From Hyphomicrobiaceae bacterium UBA2767 (lineage in GTDB: Bacteria; Pseudomonadota; Alphaproteobacteria; Rhizobiales; Methyloligellaceae): a DNA stretch of 19,361 nt. How positions within the stretch are numbered: position 1 is the first letter of the stretch; each line of letters opens with the position of its first letter. Positions 1 through 7,428 of this stretch are shown here, one piece after another. The stretch spans positions 1 to 19,361 of the forward strand of contig DEIT01000031.1 in assembly GCA_002352635.1 (NCBI GenBank), in the 5' to 3' direction. A program made the translations under genes and the position numbers. The notes beneath the pieces are model-generated. The model was not told where the DNA came from, did no database searches, and saw nothing but the letters and a program-made list of their open reading frames with translations.

Positions 1-2842
1 CGACGACAATCTCGACTTCGCCATCCATGATCACAAATGCGTATTTGCCCGGTTCTCCCTCCCGGATCAGTCGTTGCCCGGGTGCAAAATCTATGCTTCG
101 GCTGCTGAAGACCAGCAGCTTCAGATGGTTGTGGCTGATCCCGGAGATCAGCGGGATTTTCGCGAGTGCTGCTGTCTCTGTGTTGAGTATCACTGGCGAT
201 GCGCCGTCTGCTTCGCTCTCGCCCGTCTCCACCGGGGCAGCCGGTTTTGCTTCGGTCTCACGATGCTCGATGAGGCGATCGGTAATACGACCATCGCGCA
301 ATGTCAGAACCTGGCCGAAGTCGGCGCTGTCCGGCATCTCGCTAAAAAACAACACGAAGGTTGACTCCGGAAGCAGATCGAACATTTTCCGTTGGATCCG
401 CCGCTGCGTCTCGCGGTCCAGCGAGCTCAGCGCATCGTTGCTCACGAAGATATCGGGTTTCTTGATCAGGCTTCGGGCAAGAGTGATTTTTTGCTTGTCC
501 GAATGTGACAGGCGAGAGCCGCCAACACCAACGGGAAATCCCGTCGCGAGGAGGATCATCTGGTCAGTGATTTCCATCTGATCGAGAACGTCAAATGTGA
601 TCTCGTTGGTTTTCTGTTCCGCACCGCTGACCGTGTGGTTGATCCGTCCCATAAGCAGATTGCAGCGATTGCTCAGCTGCTCATTGAATGTCTCCTGATC
701 GAAGAAGGCGATTGCGGCCCGCTTTTCTTCAGACAGCCTCTCACGAAACGTTTTCCGCGCTTCCAGAATTCGGCTCTGCATGTCGTCATCGATAAAGCCG
801 AAACGATGACGGTCGACGATCAACTGGAAGGTGAGTGAAATGAGAAGGGTTTTTTCTTCCTCCTCCAGGGACGCGTATCCGTCCCGGTCCACATTGGTCG
901 TCAGGAGTTTCAGTTTTTGCAGTGTCTCCTGGTCTACGAAACTGAATGTCTCGAACAGCGGCTGGTCGGGTGACATGTCCCCAAACATGTCGATCAGGGC
1001 TTCGGCCAGGTTGTCGCCTATCTTCAGGAAGCGCTCGGTCAGGTCGCACTCATCCAGGACCGAGCGGACAAGTGGATTGCTGCCGAGTGTTCTGAATTCA
1101 AACTCATCACTGACGGGCTCGCCAAAAACCAGGTTGGCGGCAACCGAGGCATTGGCGTTGTATTCATCGAATTTGAATGGGCGAATGAGCTGTGCGTTCT
1201 CTGTTTTTTCATTGAGTTTGGCGGCAATGAACTGACGTGCTTCCACCAGTTTTGAAGCAAGTTCGGTATGTTTCTGCGTGTCCATTCCCATACCGAGGGA
1301 ACGCGCGGCCAGCAACCGGTCCAGTTCCACGACGCGAATGACCTTCAAAATCCAGTCTTTCAGTTCCGCTTCCCCGGACAGGCCAAGGGATTGATACTGG
1401 ACCCACTCGGAATCGACTTCGTAGACGCTGTTGCCGGAAGCGACGGCCTCTGCATAGTCGAAATGATCTTCATCAATTGCCTTTCCGTTGGTTGCGGGCG
1501 TGTGCTTCACGCCGTAGAGCAAATTGTCCTCTACGCTCCCGTCGAAAATATACGAATCCGGCCCTGCGTAGCCGATAGCGGCTCCGGTAACGGCTTCCGG
1601 GAGTTCGGAAAGGTTAGACTCACCAATGGAAATCGTTCCGCCGGTTGGATCAACAAGCCGGGCGATAAGCTGGGCAAACTTGTCGCGGGTTCCAGGTTCA
1701 GAGACGATGGCGATATTGTCGCCGGTTTCGATTTGAACCGTGACATCCTCCAGCAGTTTAGTCCCCTCGTCGATGAAGCGAATATTGCGTAGCGCAAGGG
1801 TGTCCTTGAGGTTTGGAATTTTCTCCGGGCGCGCGCTCAATCGCTCGCGCGGCAGCATCTCGCCGGGCTCGAACTGTTCTACAAGCTGTTCATACTTGAT
1901 CTTTATGTCATTGAACCGCTGATAGTATTTCAGCAGTTCCTTCCAGGGCGTTGTGAAGCGGTTATAGGCCGCCAGGACGGCAACCAGGGCACCCAGCGAC
2001 AGGTTGCCATTGATGGCCAGAATGCCGCCGATTGAGTAGAAGAAGAGTGGAGTGAGTTCGCTCAGAAATACGTTGAGCGCCTTCATGAAGAACTTCTTTT
2101 GGTAAAGTTGGTAGCGGACGTTGAATATGCCGCCCAGCTTTTTTGAAAGGTTCGCCTGCATATAGATGGATGTGTCATTCGCGTGAATGTCGTCTATGCC
2201 AAGAACGGACTCACCAACCCAGCCGGCAAGCTTGCGGGCCCTTACGACCCGCTCCCGCCCCAGCAGATTGACCTTGGTTTGCAATTTCGGAATCACATAG
2301 GCCTGCACGGGAACCATTGAAATAGCTACAAGCCCCAGGATCGGGTCTTCCGAAATCATGAAGAATAGAATTGTGAGCATGGTGCCGCCCTGCACCATCG
2401 GCATGGAAAAGGAATCGCTGATGAAATCCGCCATTGGCTCGACTTCGGCAGTGATCATTGCCGACAGTTCCGGCGGCGTGACCCTTTGGAAATGGCGTGG
2501 GGGGAAGCGAAGAATATTTTCGTAGAGTTGATACCTTAGCCGGCGTACCAGCCGCTCAGAAGAAACGCCCTTGTAGGTGTTAATCTTCATCGAGAAGACC
2601 GCGTTGATAATCAGGAGCGCCAGCAGTGCGGCACAAAGCAACAGAAGGTACTCAATCTGGCTGAGTCCGATGCCGAAAAACTCTATGGGGAAGTTTTTGC
2701 CGTCAATTGCGTCGTTGATGATGTATTTCGGCAGGTCAAGAACAAGGTAAAGGAACGGGAGCGAGCATGCGGTCATCAGCATGATCGTAATCTGCTGCTT
2801 CTTGCTGTAGCGCCAGATGAAACCAAAGATGCTCTTTTCCAT
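1..2842 (-). CDS. ABC exporter-like protein with degenerate nucleotide-binding domain, large insertion and C-terminal cNMP-binding-like domain (partial, C-terminus off the window)
   Basis: The frame is open for 947 codons from an ATG at 2842 to the window edge, with AGAGAG just upstream. Residues 1-330 form a type IV exporter-like membrane domain with about six hydrophobic segments (near 18-37, 64-84, 145-186 and 275-315). From about 350 the chain follows an ABC ATPase: the strand before the P-loop, then ARLVDP (394-399), SVEDNLLYG (436-444), LARSLIKKPDIF (788-799), SSLD (806-809) and LRDGRI (848-853). The catalytic positions are altered. The P-loop reads SEPGTRDKF (381-389) with no GK[ST]; the Q-loop reads AGP; the signature is LSHSD (778-782); Walker B ends in Asn802-Asp803; Glu835 sits where the H-loop His is expected. 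About 280 extra residues separate 444 from 778. Residues 893-947 resemble the start of a Crp/cNMP-binding fold (PGQRLIREGEPG). Family ABC proteins hydrolyse ATP to drive export; whether this one does is doubtful. Substrate unknown. Confidence is high that the gene is real, low for its function. Confidence 0.88.
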   Translation of the reverse strand, partial: MEKSIFGFIWRYSKKQQITIMLMTACSLPFLYLVLDLPKYIINDAIDGKNFPIEFFGIGLSQIEYLLLLCAALLALLIINAVFSMKINTYKGVSSERLVRRLRYQLYENILRFPPRHFQRVTPPELSAMITAEVEPMADFISDSFSMPMVQGGTMLTILFFMISEDPILGLVAISMVPVQAYVIPKLQTKVNLLGRERVVRARKLAGWVGESVLGIDDIHANDTSIYMQANLSKKLGGIFNVRYQLYQKKFFMKALNVFLSELTPLFFYSIGGILAINGNLSLGALVAVLAAYNRFTTPWKELLKYYQRFNDIKIKYEQLVEQFEPGEMLPRERLSARPEKIPNLKDTLALRNIRFIDEGTKLLEDVTVQIETGDNIAIVSEPGTRDKFAQLIARLVDPTGGTISIGESNLSELPEAVTGAAIGYAGPDSYIFDGSVEDNLLYGVKHTPATNGKAIDEDHFDYAEAVASGNSVYEVDSEWVQYQSLGLSGEAELKDWILKVIRVVELDRLLAARSLGMGMDTQKHTELASKLVEARQFIAAKLNEKTENAQLIRPFKFDEYNANASVAANLVFGEPVSDEFEFRTLGSNPLVRSVLDECDLTERFLKIGDNLAEALIDMFGDMSPDQPLFETFSFVDQETLQKLKLLTTNVDRDGYASLEEEEKTLLISLTFQLIVDRHRFGFIDDDMQSRILEARKTFRERLSEEKRAAIAFFDQETFNEQLSNRCNLLMGRINHTVSGAEQKTNEITFDVLDQMEITDQMILLATGFPVGVGGSRLSHSDKQKITLARSLIKKPDIFVSNDALSSLDRETQRRIQRKMFDLLPESTFVLFFSEMPDSADFGQVLTLRDGRITDRLIEHRETEAKPAAPVETGESEADGASPVILNTETAALAKIPLISGISHNHLKLLVFSSRSIDFAPGQRLIREGEPGKYAFVIMDGEVEIVV

Positions 2843-2981
2843 GTCGCTGCTCTCTTTTTGAGGTCAGAACACATCAATCAAGCGTTCCATTCCCCCGTCA
2901 AATCTTGCATATCGTAACGACGTTCGCCGCTAGCAGGATGCAATAAGCGAACGAATTACAACGGTAATGCGGGAGCTTACA

Positions 2982-3007
2982 TTGGGCAAACGCGACGGTT
3001 CGCCCAA
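2982..3007. repeat. Inverted repeat downstream of the TauD-like gene
   Basis: TTGGGC (2982-2987) is complemented by GCCCAA (3002-3007), with three further pairs inside the loop. It lies just past the dioxygenase stop codon and before the ABC gene, where a terminator could be. No T-run follows on either strand, so terminator function is only a guess. Confidence 0.25.
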
Positions 3008-3032
3008 CAGCAGTTTGTTCTAGGCGCCCATG

Positions 3033-3905
3033 CTATGCGGCGCGGGGAATACCGCTACCCTTGGTTTGGGTCCGAAGCATCATTCGGCGATGTGCCGGGT
3101 TAAATTCATCGCGCCGGTGCAGCGTCGAACGATTGTCCCACATCAACAGATCGCCCTTGCGCCAGCGATGGGCATAGCAATAGGCGTCTTGCGTGGCATG
3201 TGCCCATAGTGCATCGAGCAGCGCTTCTGAGTCTTCCAGGCTCAAACCGTCCACATAAGCATTGCGCCGCCTCCCAAGATAGAGAACTGGTTTGCCGGTC
3301 GCGGGATGTGCGCAAATGGCAGGATGAAGGGTGCCTGGACAGGTGAGTGGATCATCGCTCGCTTCAACACCCTTTCGCACGAAGCCGCCGGAATTGTATG
3401 TCCCGTCATGCTTGATCGACCGCCCCTCGATTTTTTTACGCAAATCGTCAGGCATGCCCTCAAGTGCTGCAGCCATACCGGCAATCCATGTATCTCCGCC
3501 GGCTGGCGGCAATTCAACCGCATAGAGCAGGGTCGCTTCTGGCGGGTTTTCGCGGTCGGACATGTCGGCATGCCATATCGCTTCGCCCGCGCCGAGGCTG
3601 CCAATGGGTTTGCCGTTTTCACCTTTGATGTTCGAAACCACGTAAATCTGCGGCTTTCCTGGAACGGCCTTCTTGAGCTGATTTTCCGGTGCCTCGTCAA
3701 CTTCTCCGAAAAGGTAGCTGAATGAGATCAAATTCTCATGGCTGAGATCCTGTTCACGGAACAAAAGTGCGGAATGCGTGTGATACGCATCAAGTACGAA
3801 CTCCGCATCCTCGCCGGAGAAATTCGACAAATCCACGCCGATCACCTCAGCACCGACGCTTGGCGACAACGGACGTAGTTCGCGTGTTGTAATTGTATTT
3901 GTCAA
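3033..3905 (-). CDS. TauD/TfdA family Fe(II)/2-oxoglutarate-dependent dioxygenase
   Basis: This 290-residue protein has the family's full facial triad: His112-x-Asp114 in WHADMS and distal His263 in TLHRRDEF. Arg274, eleven residues after the distal His, is placed to bind the 2-oxoglutarate carboxylate. The GGDTW segment (136-140) and the N-terminal pattern SVGAEVIGVDLS are also typical. Such enzymes couple oxidative decarboxylation of 2-oxoglutarate to hydroxylation of a small substrate, as with taurine or 2,4-D, in the cytoplasm. The substrate here cannot be read from sequence, and no sulfonate transporter genes lie beside it. The start is a TTG at 3905 with only a weak ribosome binding site; no in-frame ATG lies close by, and the resulting N-terminus fits the family length. 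It is followed on the same strand by the ABC gene after a 190-base gap, so a shared transcript is uncertain. Confidence 0.88.
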   Translation of the reverse strand: MTNTITTRELRPLSPSVGAEVIGVDLSNFSGEDAEFVLDAYHTHSALLFREQDLSHENLISFSYLFGEVDEAPENQLKKAVPGKPQIYVVSNIKGENGKPIGSLGAGEAIWHADMSDRENPPEATLLYAVELPPAGGDTWIAGMAAALEGMPDDLRKKIEGRSIKHDGTYNSGGFVRKGVEASDDPLTCPGTLHPAICAHPATGKPVLYLGRRRNAYVDGLSLEDSEALLDALWAHATQDAYCYAHRWRKGDLLMWDNRSTLHRRDEFNPAHRRMMLRTQTKGSGIPRAA

Positions 3906-4031
3906 AACCGAAACCCGTCTGATTTTCGACCTAGTGAATTGAATAGAGGAGGCAATATCACCTGGACAAATGTGGGATGCCTGCCCCGATGATTCAATGA
4001 GTTTACAAAAAATTGCAGGACATGTGATCTC

Positions 4032-4649
4032 CTATCGACTGCCCTCAAGCTTCTGCAATGAGAACGAGAAATGTCCGCTGGGCTCGAGTGTCAGGAACGC
4101 ATATTCCCATCCTTCGTTCACGCAAAACTCGTTACATGCCTCAATCACACCGTAGGGGACGGCCCTGACGGGATTTCCGCTGGTAAAATCATGTCCCGCA
4201 ATATGACCGCCTGATTTCACCTTCCGGGCAGCAATTCGCAACTCATCCCGCGTCGTTGGGTATGAATGATCGGTGTCGATATAGACCCAATCGAAATAGC
4301 TGTCCTCAAATTCCCGCAGACGTTCGGTTGACAGGCCACGGTTCACCTCGATGGTGCCGTTGGTGATCTCACCGGAAAAGCGTTCCGAAACTTTATCCAG
4401 TCCACTCTCGAAACGCTCGGTCTCCCAGGCATCCACCAGATGCAGCTTTTTTGGATGGCTCCTCTCCAGGATTTGCTTTGTGAAATCTCCATTGGCGACA
4501 CCAACTTCGGCGACCACGCCTTGTTTGGGAAGGTGCTCCAGCAAGTACATGCGCGTCGGCAGCACCTTGCAATTTTGGGTGTGCCGGTTTTCCAAAACAA
4601 CGGAGGGGGAGCTGCGCTTTAGCGCGCGGCGCGCATCGAGAGATGTCAT
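4032..4649 (-). CDS. Class I SAM-dependent methyltransferase (Methyltransf_24-like)
   Basis: This 205-residue protein has a Rossmann-type SAM-binding fold. Motif I is AEVGVANGDF (47-56). The acidic residue ending strand 2 is Asp73 in HLVDAW. DWVYIDTDHSYP (120-131) is the strand 4 region with the DxDHxY pattern seen in this small-molecule or sugar methyltransferase group, and GGHIAGHDF (147-155) follows. The start is the ATG at 4649 with GAGTGA upstream. The acceptor substrate is not predictable. The DTDHSY motif and short length resemble enzymes found near glycan or lipopolysaccharide loci, but no such genes are visible here. It sits between the PilZ gene and the dioxygenase on the same strand, with gaps of 126 bases on each side, so operon membership is possible but unproven. 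Confidence 0.82.
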   Translation of the reverse strand: MTSLDARRALKRSSPSVVLENRHTQNCKVLPTRMYLLEHLPKQGVVAEVGVANGDFTKQILERSHPKKLHLVDAWETERFESGLDKVSERFSGEITNGTIEVNRGLSTERLREFEDSYFDWVYIDTDHSYPTTRDELRIAARKVKSGGHIAGHDFTSGNPVRAVPYGVIEACNEFCVNEGWEYAFLTLEPSGHFSFSLQKLEGSR

Positions 4650-4775
4650 TACTGTTCACTCAAATTATCCAAGCTCGCACAATTGTACGCCACCGGTGAA
4701 AGTACAACCGGAATTCAGTGGCATCTCAGAGAGCTGCCATCTCCATAAACGGATTGGAATGAGGGATAGATGCGG

Positions 4776-5180
4776 TTACTTGGTATGCGGTCTGTAGCGT
4801 GAGAGCCGATCGGCGTACCCTGCCGGGGCGGCACACGCTTGAAGCACCAGGGCGTCATCGCCTTCCTGGACCTTGGCCGCATCATTGAGACACTGATGCA
4901 TCTGGTCCAGGTCAGAATCGGGTGTGGAATTGTCGAAACAAACTCCTGCCAACTTGTCCTTGCGCCACACGATTTTCCCGAGAATCGGCTGCTTGAATCC
5001 TTCGGGTACGAGTTGAATTTGGTCGGGAAGTTCGTGCACCTGACTGCCGACAATCATGCAGCCGCTCTCGCTGACATCACGGATGATGCACTTGATATCG
5101 AATGTGTCTTGCTGGTCGGATGCAAAGGCTTGCACGCAAGCCTTCTTCCGCTTTTCAAAGCGGTTCTCAAAATTTCCCAT
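4776..5180 (-). CDS. PilZ domain protein (probable c-di-GMP receptor)
   Basis: This 134-residue, single-domain protein carries both halves of the PilZ cyclic-di-GMP-binding signature: RxxxR at Arg7-Arg11 (RFEKR), and DxSxxG at Asp35-Gly40 (DVSESG). The hydrophobic beta strands that follow (CMIVG, GKIVWRKDKLAGVCF) fit the PilZ barrel. Residues after about 85 form a short acidic and then polar tail with no motif I recognise. PilZ proteins bind c-di-GMP and relay it to motility, envelope or polysaccharide systems; the effector here is unknown. The start at ATG 5180 is chosen because the RxxxR motif lies immediately after it. The ribosome binding site is weak. It is the first gene of the leftward group and is divergent from the TauE/SafE gene. 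Confidence 0.85.
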   Translation of the reverse strand: MGNFENRFEKRKKACVQAFASDQQDTFDIKCIIRDVSESGCMIVGSQVHELPDQIQLVPEGFKQPILGKIVWRKDKLAGVCFDNSTPDSDLDQMHQCLNDAAKVQEGDDALVLQACAAPAGYADRLSRYRPHTK

Positions 5181-5554
5181 GATTTTGGCCCATTGTAACT
5201 CTTCAGGAAGTCTATTTGCGGCGGGTTAACATCCGATGAAATGTCGATTGCTTGAATTCACTGCGTAGCGGTTTTGGATGGTGCTGTTTCAACACAAAGC
5301 ACGGTGGAAACGATGCGTGCTATGAGGCTACATTCCCAGTCTCCGCTGCACCCGCAGCCATAACAATGCGGACGTACCGATGCCGCAAGTTTCAGCATAG
5401 TCCAGACGAATGAATAGGGGAGAGTTGGATGAAGCTTGTTCGATGGCGTTCGGCCTGGCTCTTTGTGATTTCTAACGGGCGCGAGCGGTGGGAAGGATGA
5501 GCGTTGAGATGAGCCGGCCAGCCCTATCTTGGTGTGGTGTGACGGAGGCAGACA
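5181..5554. other. Intergenic region between divergent PilZ and TauE/SafE genes
   Basis: This 374-base stretch must hold the promoters of both flanking genes, but I cannot pick out a convincing -35/-10 pair or operator. A 23-codon ORF (5429-5500, MKLVRWRSAW...) has GGGGAGAG shortly before its ATG. It has no other support and is not called as a gene. GGAGG at 5544-5548 is the ribosome binding site of the TauE/SafE gene. Confidence 0.5.
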
Positions 5555-6298
5555 ATGTGGACTGCTGACGTTCTCGCCCTCGTGTTCATCACCTTCTTTC
5601 TGGCGGGATTTATAAAAGGCGTTGTCGGTTTTGGATTGCCGGTAGTTGTGTTGGCGATGTTGGTGCCGACCCTGGGGTTGAAAACAGCCATTGCGTTGGT
5701 GGTTGTGCCGGCTGTCGTTACTAATATCTGGCAGGCCATCGTTGGAGGAAATTTCCGGGAGATTGTGCGGCGAATATGGCCAATGCTGGCGCTGGGTTGC
5801 GTGTTTGTCTGGATTGGCGTGGGGTTCCTGGCCGGCGCAGACGGGCGTCTGGCCGCGGGGTTGCTTGGTGTTTTGCTTTCCGTCTACGCGGCGTACAGCC
5901 TAACGCAGGCACAGTTGCAGCCGCCACGCAGATGGGAGGTTTGGCTCACGCCGCTTGTTGGTGCCCTAAGTGGCTTCGCATTCGGTTACACCGGCTCGCT
6001 GATGATCCCAGGCGTCATTTATCTGCAGGCGCTTGGCTTTAAACGCGACATGTTGGTCCAATCGCTCGGAATCTTTTTCTTGGTCATGAGTTCTGTGCTG
6101 GGGCTCTCGCTATCCCACCACGATCTGATGCCCACCGACACTGCGCTGCTCTCAGTCACCGCGCTGATTCCCATGGGGCTTGGTATGCTTATCGGCCAGC
6201 GCTACCGCCACCGCATATCGGAGGAACTGTTTCGCAAGCTCTTCTTCTGGGCCTTGCTTGTTGCCGGCGTCTATATGACCCTGCGGGTGATCATTTAG
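5555..6298 (+). CDS. TauE/SafE (TSUP) family membrane permease
   Basis: This 247-residue, highly hydrophobic protein has about seven or eight membrane segments arranged as two related halves. The first half contains GFIKGVVGFGLP (18-29), and the second contains GFAFGYTGSLMIPG with a short amphipathic linker between them, the glycine-rich pattern of the TSUP family. Family members move sulfite, sulfoacetate, taurine or other small organic anions across the inner membrane, usually outward. Which anion applies here is not visible. The start is well supported by GGAGG six bases before the ATG. The next gene begins 17 bases downstream, so the two are almost certainly cotranscribed. This makes an anion linked to amino-acid metabolism conceivable but unproven. 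Confidence 0.88.
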   Translation: MWTADVLALVFITFFLAGFIKGVVGFGLPVVVLAMLVPTLGLKTAIALVVVPAVVTNIWQAIVGGNFREIVRRIWPMLALGCVFVWIGVGFLAGADGRLAAGLLGVLLSVYAAYSLTQAQLQPPRRWEVWLTPLVGALSGFAFGYTGSLMIPGVIYLQALGFKRDMLVQSLGIFFLVMSSVLGLSLSHHDLMPTDTALLSVTALIPMGLGMLIGQRYRHRISEELFRKLFFWALLVAGVYMTLRVII

Positions 6299-6315
6299 GA
6301 CGGCGAGATAGACGA

Positions 6316-7143
6316 ATGAGCACCCCACCCAAATCTCCACTTCGCCTTGCCATCGCTGGACTTGGCGCCATCGGGCTGACCGTGGCCAGACGGGTGGACG
6401 AAGGAGGCATCGAAGGCATTTCGCTGGTTGCGGTCTCCGCGCGCGATCGGGAAAAGGCACATGCCCGGCTCGCTGACTTCAGGAGTCCACCTGAAATTGT
6501 GGCACTGGACGAGTTGGCCAAAGCGGCTGATATCGTTGTTGAATGCGTGCCGGCGGCTCACTTTCTTGAAGTTGCAAAGCCCGCCCTCGAGGCGGGTTGC
6601 ATTTTCATACCGCTGTCGGTTGGCGTTTTGCTCAACCATATGGAGTTGGTCGACCTGGCCCGAGAGACAGGTGGGCGGATTATCGTGCCTACTGGCGCTC
6701 TGATCGGCCTCGACGCTGTGCGTGCGGCGCGGTCTGGAGGTCTCAACTCGGTCAAACTGGTTACGAGGAAACCACCAGCCGGCTTCAAGGATGCACCATA
6801 TGTCGTTGAACGCGGCATTTCGCTCGACGGTCTCAAGGAAGCAAAGCAACTGTTTTCTGGCACCGCACGCGAGGCGGCTAAAGGGTTTCCGGCAAATCTC
6901 AACGTTGGCGCGGCATTGGCGCTGGCTGGGCTTGGACCTGATGAGACCCAAGTTGAGATTTGGGCGGATCCTGCCGTTACTCGCAATATTCAAACCGTAA
7001 CGTGTAGCTCCGACAGCGCAGACTTCACCATGTCCATCGAAAATATTCCAAGCGGTGAAAATCCGCGGACCGGTCGCATCACTGCCCACAGTGTGATTGC
7101 CGCTCTGGAAGGGCTAACGAGCCCTCTTGTGGTCGGCTCATGA
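6316..7143 (+). CDS. L-aspartate dehydrogenase-like NAD(P)-dependent oxidoreductase
   Basis: This 275-residue protein matches the aspartate dehydrogenase (NadX/DUF108) pattern. It has an N-terminal dinucleotide-binding loop GLGAIG (15-20), then ADIVVECVPAA (71-81), TGALIGLDAV (126-135), TRKPP (150-154), FPANLNVGAALALAG (191-205) and NPRTGRITAHS (249-259). The family converts L-aspartate to iminoaspartate using NAD(P)+, feeding quinolinate and NAD synthesis. Some members act in the reverse, aminating direction or on other amino acids. No nadA or nadC is in the window, so a role in NAD synthesis is not shown by context. The start ATG at 6316 gives the standard glycine loop close to the N-terminus. 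It follows the TauE/SafE gene by 17 bases, suggesting a two-gene unit. I leave the symbol blank because nadX is only likely. Confidence 0.82.
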   Translation: MSTPPKSPLRLAIAGLGAIGLTVARRVDEGGIEGISLVAVSARDREKAHARLADFRSPPEIVALDELAKAADIVVECVPAAHFLEVAKPALEAGCIFIPLSVGVLLNHMELVDLARETGGRIIVPTGALIGLDAVRAARSGGLNSVKLVTRKPPAGFKDAPYVVERGISLDGLKEAKQLFSGTAREAAKGFPANLNVGAALALAGLGPDETQVEIWADPAVTRNIQTVTCSSDSADFTMSIENIPSGENPRTGRITAHSVIAALEGLTSPLVVGS

Positions 7144-7209
7144 GACCGTTCAGGCACATTTTCTAAATTTTTTTCTCCACGATTGAACTTTTTTGTCCCT
7201 CACCGCGAC

Positions 7210-7240
7210 CAATGCATAAGGAGGCGCAAGCCTCGCATTG
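7210..7240 (+). other. Strong bulged RNA hairpin with GCAA tetraloop
   Basis: CAATGC (7210-7215) pairs perfectly with GCATTG (7235-7240). Inside it GAGGC (7221-7225) pairs with GCCTC (7230-7234) around a GCAA loop of the stable GNRA type. The five unpaired bases ATAAG form a one-sided bulge. The eleven paired positions end 17 bases before the ATG of a small ORF, so the element lies in what would be its leader. No T-run follows, which argues against a terminator. Function is unknown; a 5' UTR regulatory or stabilising element is the simplest guess. Confidence 0.5.
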
Positions 7241-7257
7241 ATGAAAGGAACAGGGAC

Positions 7258-7386
7258 ATGGTTTTCGTCAAAGCAACTATTGCGGTACTCATTATGACAG
7301 CGTACTTCGCGGGCCTATTTGAGGGCCACGCGAATCCTGGCGGCCCAAGCCGGTTTGCAAGCGCAACAATGGAAGTTTCGCGCTGA
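7258..7386 (+). CDS. Candidate 42-residue small protein with signal-peptide-like N-terminus
   Basis: An ATG at 7258 is preceded by AAAGGAACAGGG, a passable ribosome binding site. The product begins MVFVKATIAVLIMTAYFAGL, with one Lys followed by a hydrophobic stretch, and then turns polar (HANPGGPSRF), as in a short exported or membrane-tethered peptide. I do not recognise a family. An upstream in-frame ATG at 7183 would give 67 residues, but its extra segment is Arg-rich and would run through the hairpin at 7210-7240, so the shorter form is preferred. It lies between the aspartate-dehydrogenase-like gene and the hydrolase gene on the same strand. It may be real, but a chance ORF cannot be excluded. 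Confidence 0.38.
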   Translation: MVFVKATIAVLIMTAYFAGLFEGHANPGGPSRFASATMEVSR

Positions 7387-7428
7387 TCTGCAATTGCGGT
7401 CCGCGCGCAGCACGTTAAAGTGCGCTGC

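Noticed and set aside
1..2842. Pseudogene interpretation of the ABC protein
   Set aside because: The frame is fully open over 947 codons, the structural parts are well kept, and no frameshift or stop is seen, so decay is less likely than divergence.
5429..5500. 23-codon ORF with a fair ribosome binding site upstream of the TauE/SafE gene
   Set aside because: It is too short and without other support; it is mentioned only in the intergenic entry.
6295..7089. 264-codon minus-strand ORF opposite the aspartate-dehydrogenase-like gene
   Set aside because: It is antisense to a gene with clear family motifs, and its translation is rich in His, Arg and Asn with no domain.
7144..7180. Intrinsic terminator after the aspartate-dehydrogenase-like gene
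   Set aside because: There is a T-run at 7167-7175, but the only possible stem upstream is four base pairs and lies too far away.
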